A stretch of DNA of 5,387 nucleotides, taken from an uncultured Rhodospirillales bacterium. GTDB lineage: Bacteria > Pseudomonadota > Alphaproteobacteria > Acetobacterales > Acetobacteraceae. Position numbers and translations under genes: made by a program. Below are positions 1 through 5,387 of the stretch, piece by piece. Positions within the stretch are counted from its first letter, which is position 1; each line of letters starts with the position of its first letter. Location of the stretch: assembly GCA_903932545.1 (NCBI GenBank), contig CAIZGT010000032.1:1-5387 (forward strand), in the 5' to 3' direction. The notes below the pieces were generated by a model. That model was given only the letters and a program-made list of their open reading frames with translations, ran no database searches and was not told the DNA's origin.

Positions 1-644
1 AGCGCGATATTCTGCCGGAACTGGCGCGCCAGGGCAGGCTGCGTGGCACAAAGGGGCAGGGCTATTTCATCGATATCGGTATTTCCGACGATTTTGCCCG
101 CGCGCAAACCGAACTGCCCGCGCGGCTGCACCGCAGGGCGCTGTTTCTCGATCGAGACGGCGTGATCAACCATGATCACGGCTATGTCGGAAGCCGTGAG
201 CGGTTTGAGTTTGTGGCTGGTGCCAAGGCGGCGGTCCGGCGGGCGTGTGATTTGGGTTGGCATGTTTTCATCGTTACCAACCAATCTGGCATCGCGCGTG
301 GGTATTACAGCGAGGCGCAGTTTGTTGAGTTGATGGCATGGGTGGCCGACGAGGTGCGCCAAGCCGGTGGCACCGTGGATGATTTGCGGTTCTGCCCAAC
401 CCATCCAGATGCCATGGTGCCGCAATACCGTGGCGAAAGTGACTGGCGCAAACCCAATCCCGGTATGCTGCTCGACCTGATCCGGGCCTGGCAACTTGAT
501 CCGGCGCGCTGCGTGATGGTGGGCGACCAGCCGAGCGACATCCAGGCGGCAGAAGCTGCCGGAGTGGGAGGGTTTTTGTTTTCGGGGGGAGATTTGGACG
601 CGTTTGTGGTGCCGTTGCTCGGCGGCGCCCATGGCGCGGCCTAA
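1..644 (+). CDS. D-glycero-D-manno-heptose 1-phosphate guanylyltransferase / heptose 1,7-bisphosphate phosphatase fusion, 3' part (5' end outside window)
   Basis: The frame is open from the window edge (first full codon at 3) to TAA 642-644, giving 213 visible residues. Residues 1-40 resemble the C-terminal end of an HddC-like nucleotidyltransferase (GYFIDIGISDDFARAQ). A HAD phosphatase of GmhB type follows. Motif I is DRDGV, with nucleophile Asp50 (codon 150-152) and Asp52. Motif II is Thr92 in VTNQSG, motif III is Lys150 in RKPNPG, and motif IV is GDQPSD (Asp175, Asp179). From family knowledge, the phosphatase removes a phosphate from heptose 1,7-bisphosphate and the transferase half makes GDP-heptose in the cytoplasm for LPS, capsule or S-layer glycan. 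A GTG at 162 could be taken as a start, but it lies after both catalytic aspartates, so starting there would destroy the enzyme. The GmhB zinc loop is degenerate: Cys131 and His134 remain, but Ser146 and Trp148 stand where Cys-x-Cys is usual. A stand-alone GmhB or another sugar-1-phosphate nucleotidyltransferase partner is possible, because the transferase active site is not visible. Confidence 0.88.
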   Translation, partial: RDILPELARQGRLRGTKGQGYFIDIGISDDFARAQTELPARLHRRALFLDRDGVINHDHGYVGSRERFEFVAGAKAAVRRACDLGWHVFIVTNQSGIARGYYSEAQFVELMAWVADEVRQAGGTVDDLRFCPTHPDAMVPQYRGESDWRKPNPGMLLDLIRAWQLDPARCVMVGDQPSDIQAAEAAGVGGFLFSGGDLDAFVVPLLGGAHGAA

Positions 645-916
645 AATTGTCCCGTCGGCCCAATCAAACCATTCCACGCGGCGTGCAGCATAAAACGGAT
701 ATGCTGGCCGCGTTGCGGCATGACGTCAGCGTAGGCGATGAAACGTCTGATGCCGTTGTAGAGCAGATGTGCGCGACATTTGAGTGACAGTGCTGACTGT
801 AAGCCGAACCAAAACGGGCCGTGTGTTGAGATAGAACGGGCGAGCACGCGGCGAAAACGAAATAAGCCTGCACATGCGCTGAACTGTTCCGGGGCTATAC
901 CAGTGCCTGTCCCTGG
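641..916 (-). pseudogene. Possible glycosyltransferase C-terminal remnant, without its catalytic part
   Basis: An open minus-strand frame runs from just after an in-frame TGA (917-919) to TAG 641-643, about 91 codons. The stop overlaps the + strand stop at 642-644 tail to tail. The translation is arginine-rich and aromatic, with segments such as RVLARSISTHGPFWFGLQ and a final HAAWNGLIGPTGQF. That last part resembles the Arg-rich tail with a W-x-G-L-x-G-x-x-G pattern seen at the end of many family 2 glycosyltransferases from alphaproteobacteria. This is a judgement from memory, not a search. No DxD motif or Rossmann-type nucleotide-binding core lies upstream in any frame, so if the homology is real this is only the 3' remnant of a deleted gene. 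A location beside a heptose-nucleotide gene fits such an origin. It could also be a chance open frame. Confidence 0.3.
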
Positions 917-1077
917 TCATATCGCAGGGGAGCGTGCCGCCATTGCCGCGTGAATCGCGAAAACGCAAGATTGCCGCAACAGGCTGTGGACCCGTCGCAC
1001 TGCGTTGCAGTCCGATATCCGATCCCGCCTCTTGCCGCGCGCTCGTGCTGCGCCCTCAAACGCTCCAAGCAAGTTTG
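645..1077. other. Stretch with no convincing intact gene
   Basis: No intact gene is supported here. The left part holds the possible glycosyltransferase tail (641-916, minus strand). From about 917 to 1077, the open frames on both strands give Arg/Cys/Ser-rich translations with no recognisable motif and no ribosome binding site. The frame continuing past the GNAT pseudogene stays open on the minus strand to a TAG at 895-897, but nothing after about 1078 looks like GNAT. I found no strong hairpin followed by a T run that could serve as a terminator for the heptose gene. The best reading is decayed or non-coding sequence. Confidence 0.5.
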
Positions 1078-1617
1078 GCGGCGCCATTCTGTCCCAAGGA
1101 GCCCGTTGGGCCAGGAATGTCACGCATGCAGATGGTCGCGCAGCACGCCTTCGCGGCAGAATCTGCGTTTCTTGACCAGCACAACCCACGCGGTGTTGTC
1201 TGGATGCGTGAAGGCTTGCGCGCGATGCAGGCCGAGTTCGCCAAAGCAGACGTTGAGCATCGCTGAGACTACCTCGGTGGCGATGCCCTGCCGCTGGCAG
1301 GCCGGATCAATCATATAGCCGACGCTCACGCGCTTACGGCGGACATGGCCCTCATAGTAGGTGACCAAGCCAATGCAGAGGCCGGTTTCGGCATTGGCCA
1401 CCGCCCAAAACCGATAATAGGGCGGCGTGCAGTTGATATAGTTACGCACTGCACGCTCGGCCTCGATGCGCTTTGCATGGACCGGCTGGTGTCAGTGTTG
1501 CACTGCATCGGGGTTGCTAAAATATCCATGCATCGCGCCCGTATCCTCGACGTGGGATTGGCGCAGAACCACGTGGTCGGTCGCAAGGATCAGGTGCGGT
1601 TTGGGGCTTTTTGCCAT
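1078..1617 (-). pseudogene. GNAT family N-acetyltransferase (RimJ/RimL-like), disrupted by two in-frame stops
   Basis: From ATG 1615-1617 the minus frame reads like an Acetyltransf_3-type GNAT, starting MAKSPKPHLILATDHVVLRQ. It is interrupted at codon 42 by TGA (1492-1494), where relatives usually have Trp after a pattern like NPDAVQH, so a TGG-to-TGA change is likely. The same frame then continues for 123 codons. It includes YYRFWAVANAETG, the acetyl-CoA binding strand and loop VGYMIDPACQRQGIATEVV, the LGLHRAQAF segment and REGVLRDHLHA. A second TGA (1120-1122) follows, where a Gly would be expected. Beyond it, SWPNGLLGTEWRR resembles the usual GNAT end but seems about four residues short. 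Several core residues are also atypical, for example WVVLVKKRRF where relatives have a pattern like SVRVLEKLGF. Intact members transfer acetyl from acetyl-CoA to protein N-termini or small amines. A 109-residue product restarting at GTG 1447-1449 is conceivable but would lack the N-terminal fold. Confidence 0.75.
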
Positions 1618-1866
1618 ATCGAGGATTCCCACGATGCAGATAAATATGCCCACGATCCAATTGGAGATTCATCGTATTTGATATTTGGGAAATGTACTTT
1701 CTCAGTATAACAATATTGTCAAATATGCGAATTTATGTTCCGTTGATTTTATCTCCGGCTTTACAAGACGTGGATCACCTATCTGCGGGGGCGAGGCGTT
1801 TTCTGCATCGCTGAAGCGGTTCATAGCGGTTTTATTGCCTCGGGTTGCACTCTCTCGTGCTGCGGT
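1618..1866. other. AT-rich intergenic region
   Basis: This 249-bp gap lies between the 3' end of the ABC exporter gene and the 5' end of the GNAT pseudogene, both on the minus strand. About 1640-1760 is clearly richer in A and T than the coding sequence around it. It holds a candidate minus-strand promoter (1704-1731) and the perfect 10-bp palindrome ACAATATTGT at 1710-1719. A 69-codon + strand frame begins at 1685 but runs into the 3' end of the exporter gene antisense. It has no ribosome binding site or recognisable motif, so I do not call it a gene. Confidence 0.6.
1704..1731 (-). promoter_or_regulatory. Candidate sigma70-type promoter with extended -10, upstream of the GNAT pseudogene
   Basis: Read on the minus strand, TATACT (1704-1709) is preceded by TGT (1710-1712), making an extended -10 element. 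TTCGCA (1726-1731) sits 16 nt further upstream as a weak -35. A closer TTGACA (1717-1722) is at the wrong spacing to pair with it. The perfect palindrome ACAATATTGT (1710-1719) fills much of the spacer, which is where a repressor operator could sit. The start codon of the GNAT frame is about 87 nt downstream of the -10 box. This is a sequence match only, and AT-rich DNA yields such matches by chance. Confidence 0.35.
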
Positions 1867-1880
1867 TCATGCCGCTTCAG
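1811..1880. repeat. Inverted repeat across the 3' end of the ABC exporter gene
   Basis: CTGAAGCGG (1811-1819) and CCGCTTCAG (1872-1880) are perfect 9-bp inverted arms separated by 52 nt. The right arm lies within the last codons of the exporter and the left arm about 50 nt past its stop. The 9-mer GCGGTTCAT also occurs twice as a direct repeat (1816-1824 and 1862-1870). Between the arms is a small 4-bp stem (1847-1850 with 1857-1860). No T run follows on the minus strand, so this is not a standard Rho-independent terminator. It might protect the transcript's 3' end or be a chance match. Confidence 0.35.
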
Positions 1881-3633
1881 GCTCCATCTGCTGACGACGC
1901 AACAATTCGCGATACGGCCCGGCGCGGTGGCTGAGTTCATCGGGTGAGCCGTCATCGATCACCCGGCCGTTTTCCATCACCACGATGCGGTCGAAATTGC
2001 GCAATGTGCTGAGACGATGTGCGACGGAGATCACTGTCCGACCGACCATCAAATCATCAAGAGCTGCCTGGATCGCGCTTTCACTCTCGCTGTCCAATGC
2101 CGATGTGGCTTCGTCCAGCAGCAGGATGGGCGCGTTCTTCAGCAAAGCGCGGGCGATGGCGAGGCGTTGGCGTTGGCCGCCGGAGAGCTTTGCGCCGCGG
2201 TCACCAACCATGGTGTTGAAGCCTTCTGGGAGCGCCTCGATGAAATCGCGGCAGCGAGCGATTTCGGCGGCTTTCAACACGTCGGCTTCTGAAGCGTCTG
2301 GACGGGCGTAGCGGATATTTTCCAGCACACTGCGATGGAAGAGTGAAATATCTTGCGGCACAATTGCCATCGCCGAGCGCAGGCTGTGCTGCGTCATCTC
2401 GGCAATATTCTGGCCATCGATGAGCACTGCGCCGCCTGCAATGTCGTGGAAGCGTTGCAGGAGGGCCACGACGGTGGATTTGCCAGCCCCAGACGCGCCG
2501 ACCAAACCAACACGCTGCCCAGGCTGAATGTGCAGGTTGAAATGCGACAACACGGGTGTGCGGCCAGGATACGCGAACGTTACGTCGCGAAACTCAACCT
2601 CGCCATTCTCAGCGGTGAGCGTTGCAGCGTTGGCGCGGTCCGGCAGGTCGTGCGGCACCAGCAATGATCGCAGCGCCTCGGCCATGCGCGCGATGTTTTG
2701 GGTGAGATCGACGAGGCTCACTGCCAGATCGCGGGTGCCGTGCAGGATGGTGAAGCCGAGCGAGCAGATCAGCGACACGTCACCAACGGTGGCCTTGCCG
2801 TCTTGCCACAGCAGCAGGCCCCAGGCGAGCACGCCTGCGGTAACGAAGGCGGTCATCACCGCGTGGATCAACCGAAGCCGTTCCATGTAGAGCAGTGATC
2901 GCCGGCGGGCCCCCATCTCGTCTGCCATGTGATGGGCGAGGCGGTCTTGCTCGCGAAAAGTCGCCCCGAAGGCGCGCACCACGGCCATGTTGCCGATAAC
3001 GTCCACCAGTTCACCATCCACGTTGGCGGCAGCCTCGGCGTAGGCTGCGTGACGCGCAGTGCCGTTGCGAGCGAGGAGATAAATAATCCCGGCCATCGCA
3101 GCCGAAATCCCAGCCATTGAAACAGCCATCAATGGGGCCACCGAACTGATGTAGACAATCGCCATCCCGACAGCGAGAATTGGCGGCAGCACGTTCCACA
3201 CCAGAACGTTCTCGGTCATGTGGATCGATTGTGCGGTTGCGGTGATGCGGCCTGCCAAAGTGCCGGGCAGACGCTCGGCGTAATAAGAGGGCGAGTGGCC
3301 GGAGAGATGGGCGAACAGGTCGCGCCTGACATCGCCGGTTACGCGCACGAACGTATAGGCTGCGACTGTGCAGCCGACTCGCCACATCAGATTATCGGCG
3401 GTGATCAACCCGCAGAGCAGTGCAAACGCAGCCCAGATATTGCCGCCGCCGCCCACGCCCTTTGAGACGGCGTCGATCAAGGTTTTGAGGCCATACTGCG
3501 TGGAGACCGCCGCAAAAACCGCCAGGATGACCGAGGCAAGGATCACGCTGTGGCCGATTTTGTGTCGTAGAATGTAGCGCCCGAGGAAGGCGAGTGGGCG
3601 GTTACGATAGCGGGTGAGGTCGGCCACGGGCAT
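1867..3633 (-). CDS. ABC exporter half-transporter, fused membrane domain and ATPase (MsbA/multidrug type)
   Basis: A 588-residue inner-membrane half-transporter, of normal length for the family and expected to act as a homodimer. The N-terminal half is an ABC type-1 exporter membrane domain with hydrophobic segments near residues 28-48, 67-88, 145-165, 168-187, 257-276 and 285-305. The ATPase domain (about 345-588) is complete: aromatic A-loop Tyr355, Walker A GASGAGKST 379-387, Q-loop Gln427, signature LSGGQ 483-487, Walker B ILLLDE ending at Glu508, SALD D-loop 511-514 and switch His539. Start choice: ATG 3631-3633 has an AAGG Shine-Dalgarno eight bases upstream (3642-3645), and the protein then begins as relatives do. 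The frame stays open to an ATG at 3859-3861, but the extra 76 residues are Cys/Ser/Arg-rich, lack membrane or domain character and have no ribosome binding site, so I treat them as non-coding. The substrate cannot be read from sequence; lipid, glycolipid or drug are all possible. There is no intact partner gene beside it. Confidence 0.93.
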   Translation of the reverse strand: MPVADLTRYRNRPLAFLGRYILRHKIGHSVILASVILAVFAAVSTQYGLKTLIDAVSKGVGGGGNIWAAFALLCGLITADNLMWRVGCTVAAYTFVRVTGDVRRDLFAHLSGHSPSYYAERLPGTLAGRITATAQSIHMTENVLVWNVLPPILAVGMAIVYISSVAPLMAVSMAGISAAMAGIIYLLARNGTARHAAYAEAAANVDGELVDVIGNMAVVRAFGATFREQDRLAHHMADEMGARRRSLLYMERLRLIHAVMTAFVTAGVLAWGLLLWQDGKATVGDVSLICSLGFTILHGTRDLAVSLVDLTQNIARMAEALRSLLVPHDLPDRANAATLTAENGEVEFRDVTFAYPGRTPVLSHFNLHIQPGQRVGLVGASGAGKSTVVALLQRFHDIAGGAVLIDGQNIAEMTQHSLRSAMAIVPQDISLFHRSVLENIRYARPDASEADVLKAAEIARCRDFIEALPEGFNTMVGDRGAKLSGGQRQRLAIARALLKNAPILLLDEATSALDSESESAIQAALDDLMVGRTVISVAHRLSTLRNFDRIVVMENGRVIDDGSPDELSHRAGPYRELLRRQQMEPEAA

Positions 3634-3878
3634 GGAACAAGCCTTGGGTTGGGCGCATGATGTGTGCGTTTGGAATACACTAAGTTCTCTGCGCCGATTG
3701 GGGCAAAATTCAGGTCGGGTTTGCGCGACGTGGGTGCTTGGAAACGGCGAAGCGGCAGTGTCGCAGGCGATTTTTCGCCATCCTGACGCCAAATTTTGTA
3801 AAAACTGAGCTGCTCTGCACGATATGCTGGTCTCGTGCGGAAGACTTGCATCCCTTGCCATGGTGCTGGGTGTTTTGA
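3634..3878. other. Intergenic gap between the exporter and chemoreceptor genes
   Basis: 245 bp separate the chemoreceptor stop from the preferred exporter start, both on the minus strand. The exporter's AAGG ribosome binding site (3642-3645) is in it. I found no convincing -35/-10 pair and no hairpin followed by a T run. The sequence CAGAGCAGCTCAGTTTTT read on the minus strand (about 3802-3819) has a T tract but only a three- or four-base stem. The gap size suggests the exporter has its own promoter rather than strict co-transcription. Confidence 0.4.
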
Positions 3879-5288
3879 TCAGGCCGCGTGTGTCAGCCCC
3901 AGTTTTTCTCGCAGCGCTGCGGGGGCGGCATGGGCGGGCCAGTCGAATTTCAGCCCGATGTCCGGTCCCAAGCGGATCACTGAGGCGGGAAGATCTGGCA
4001 AGCCAGGCAGCCGCAGAATAGCGCGGCTCTGCATCTTAACTGGTTGGTCGAGCGACACTTTGGCACCTTCTAGGCTCAAATCTCTGCAGACCGCTTTGAA
4101 CGGCTGATCATTGATCAAAACCAGCGCGGCTTCATCGCACACGAACCGAACGGAGCTTCGACGGTTCGCCGCATCTGATGAAGTGCGGACGATCCGGACC
4201 ATCACCTGGCCCAATTCGCCGATCCGCTCCCCCACATCCTGAGCGGCGGCTCCGATATCAGTGATTGCAGCGTCGGTACTGCGCATTTCGGTCGTCACGC
4301 CGCGCATTTGACCCGAGACGCTGCGCAGTGCGTCGGCGGCTTGGGTGACGTTGAGTGCGATTTTATGCGTGGCGGTGGTCTGTAACTCGGCGGCGACGGC
4401 GACAGCTTGGGTGATGTGTTCGATTGCCATCACGCGGGTGGATATCTCGCCCACGGCTTGAACCGCTTCGTCCGTTACTGACCGTATCGCCGTTGTGTTG
4501 CGCGCAATTTCTGCGGTGGAGCGTGCGGTTTGCGAGGCTAGCGCCTTGACCTCATTGGCCACCACGGCAAAGCCGCGCCCAGCATCACCCGCGCGAGCGG
4601 CTTCGATTGTCGCGTTCAAAGCGAGAAGATTGGTCCGCCCGGCAATGTCTCCTATCAGCCGTGCCACGCTGTCGATTTGGCTCACAGTGACTGCGAGTTG
4701 ACCAATGACTTCGCGCGCGCGCTGGCCGGCTTGTGATGTGCTGGCGATTTCGTGGGCGGTGCTGGCGATTTGGCTGGCGATGTTATGCGCGGATGCCGAC
4801 AATTCTTCACTGCCATTGGCCACGGCTTCTGTGCGCGCCAGTGCTGCTATGGTGGCGTCAGAGACGTTCTCGACACTCGCCAGAACCCGTGTAGCTGATT
4901 GGACTAGGCCCTGAGTGCAGGTGGAGAGCACCAAATTACTGGCCTCCGTCCGCTTGGTGATGCGGGCACTCTCGCGTTCGATGATATCCGCCGCTTCGCG
5001 CAAGGCGGCGGTTTTATCGGCCTCTGACGCAGCGCGCTGTTGCGCGCGCTCAAGATCCGCAGAGACGTTCTGCCGCATGGCATCTCGAAAGATGAGAGCG
5101 GCTTTGGCAATGTCTCCCACCTCATCACGCCGTGGTGTGCTGAGGATAGCCACATCCAGATCGCCTTGGGACAAGCCTTCCAGCGCCCTTGCCAGGCTAC
5201 GGATCGGCTTGGCGATCAGAATTTTGCTGATCAAGGCAGAGATTGCGATCACCACGCTGATCCCGCCGAGCAAAAGGATATAGGTCAT
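3879..5288 (-). CDS. Methyl-accepting chemotaxis protein with C-terminal PilZ (c-di-GMP binding) domain
   Basis: A 469-residue chemoreceptor-like protein. Order: one hydrophobic segment (about 3-26), a HAMP linker (about 27-75, including KPIRSLARALEGLSQGDLDV), a coiled-coil signalling domain (about 80-365) and a PilZ domain (about 376-452). The conserved MCP hairpin tip is at about 212-247, with GRTNLLALNATIEAARAGD and GRGFAVVANEVKAL; this is the part that contacts CheA and CheW. PilZ carries both c-di-GMP signatures: RxxxR as RSSVR (377-381) and DxSxxG as DLSLEG (403-408). From family knowledge it should relay a signal to a chemotaxis kinase, with c-di-GMP modulating output from inside the cell. 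Typical transmembrane MCPs have a first helix and a periplasmic sensor before HAMP; here the protein starts at what would be the second helix. The ATG at 5286-5288 is the only start after an in-frame TGA (5325-5327), and it has no clear Shine-Dalgarno. No CheR-tethering pentapeptide is seen at the C-terminus. No other chemotaxis gene lies in the window. Confidence 0.92.
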   Translation of the reverse strand: MTYILLLGGISVVIAISALISKILIAKPIRSLARALEGLSQGDLDVAILSTPRRDEVGDIAKAALIFRDAMRQNVSADLERAQQRAASEADKTAALREAADIIERESARITKRTEASNLVLSTCTQGLVQSATRVLASVENVSDATIAALARTEAVANGSEELSASAHNIASQIASTAHEIASTSQAGQRAREVIGQLAVTVSQIDSVARLIGDIAGRTNLLALNATIEAARAGDAGRGFAVVANEVKALASQTARSTAEIARNTTAIRSVTDEAVQAVGEISTRVMAIEHITQAVAVAAELQTTATHKIALNVTQAADALRSVSGQMRGVTTEMRSTDAAITDIGAAAQDVGERIGELGQVMVRIVRTSSDAANRRSSVRFVCDEAALVLINDQPFKAVCRDLSLEGAKVSLDQPVKMQSRAILRLPGLPDLPASVIRLGPDIGLKFDWPAHAAPAALREKLGLTHAA

Positions 5289-5331
5289 GCGGATGGTATG
5301 GTTGTCGTGACGGAATATTACACTTCAAAAA

Positions 5332-5359
5332 GTTATCGTCCGGTCCAGGAAATCGCCAA
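5332..5359 (-). promoter_or_regulatory. Candidate promoter for the chemoreceptor gene
   Basis: On the minus strand, TTGGCG (5354-5359) and GATAAC (5332-5337) are separated by 16 nt, each matching the sigma70 consensus at four of six positions. Initiation about seven bases further would give a leader of roughly 37 nt before ATG 5288. The flanking 99 bp at the window edge (5289-5387) contain stops in two of the three minus frames, and none of the frames continues recognisably into a sensor domain, so this stretch behaves like an upstream intergenic region. The match is moderate and untested. Confidence 0.3.
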
Positions 5360-5387
5360 GGCATCGACTTCCGGACATGGCACGAAC

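Noticed and set aside
934..1318. Overlapping + strand open frames of 110 and 122 codons
   Set aside because: They are antisense to the GNAT pseudogene, have no recognisable motif and no ribosome binding site, and match what chance gives in GC-rich DNA.
1120..1449. Short intact acetyltransferase starting at GTG 1447-1449
   Set aside because: Clear GNAT sequence continues upstream in the same frame past the TGA at 1492-1494, so the short frame is a fragment and not a complete gene.
1492..1494. TGA in the GNAT frame as a selenocysteine or programmed readthrough codon
   Set aside because: GNAT enzymes have no selenocysteine at this place, relatives usually have Trp, and a second TGA plus degraded core residues point to simple decay.
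1345..1710. + strand open frame of 121 codons
   Set aside because: Most of it mirrors the GNAT reading frame on the other strand. Its translation shows no family features.
1685..1894. + strand small protein of 69 codons in the AT-rich gap
   Set aside because: It runs antisense into the end of the exporter gene, lacks a ribosome binding site and shows no membrane segment or motif strong enough to support it.
3802..3819. Possible Rho-independent terminator after the chemoreceptor gene
   Set aside because: The T run is present, but the stem before it is only three or four pairs with a tiny loop, too weak to call.
3634..3861. 76-residue N-terminal extension of the ABC exporter from ATG 3859-3861
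   Set aside because: The extension is Cys/Ser/Arg-rich with no membrane or domain character, and no Shine-Dalgarno precedes it. ATG 3631-3633 has AAGG at good spacing and gives a normal exporter N-terminus.
1..5387. CRISPR array, tRNA or rRNA gene, insertion sequence or defence system
   Set aside because: No spaced direct repeat series, cloverleaf, transposase motif, terminal inverted repeat pair or defence-type protein motif was seen on either strand.

Overview
The window looks like chromosome from a moderately GC-rich Gram-negative alphaproteobacterium. The Rhodospirillales, perhaps the Acetobacteraceae, fit best. This is inferred from protein style: a heptose nucleotidyltransferase-phosphatase fusion, a HAMP/MCP/PilZ chemoreceptor and alphaproteobacterial-type GNAT and ABC exporter sequences. 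No rRNA or other marker gene is present to settle it.

Layout. At the left edge, on the + strand, is the 3' part of a heptose-1-phosphate guanylyltransferase/heptose-bisphosphate phosphatase fusion (1-644), a sugar-nucleotide enzyme for surface polysaccharide. Its stop codon overlaps, tail to tail, the stop of a short minus-strand reading frame (641-916) that resembles the C-terminal tail of a glycosyltransferase but has no body. Next is a minus-strand RimJ/RimL-type GNAT acetyltransferase reading frame (about 1078-1617), broken by two in-frame TGA codons and apparently missing a short piece near its C-terminus. So about 645-1617 looks like a zone of gene decay. An AT-rich intergenic stretch (1618-1866) follows, with a candidate minus-strand promoter and a 10-bp palindrome.

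The rest is two large intact minus-strand genes. One is a complete half-size ABC exporter (1867-3633, membrane domain plus ATPase with every key motif). The other is a chemoreceptor-like protein (3879-5288) with one N-terminal membrane helix, HAMP, an MCP signalling domain and a C-terminal PilZ domain carrying both c-di-GMP binding motifs. The 245 bp between them and the lack of a shared theme argue against a tight operon.

The genes do not form one obvious pathway. A surface-glycan theme may link the left-edge enzyme and the glycosyltransferase-like tail. The chemoreceptor links chemotaxis-type signalling to c-di-GMP. I see no CRISPR array, tRNA, rRNA, insertion sequence or phage gene. The most informative points are the chemoreceptor architecture without a periplasmic sensor, the broken acetyltransferase, and the missing zinc ligands and hidden N-terminus of the phosphatase fusion.
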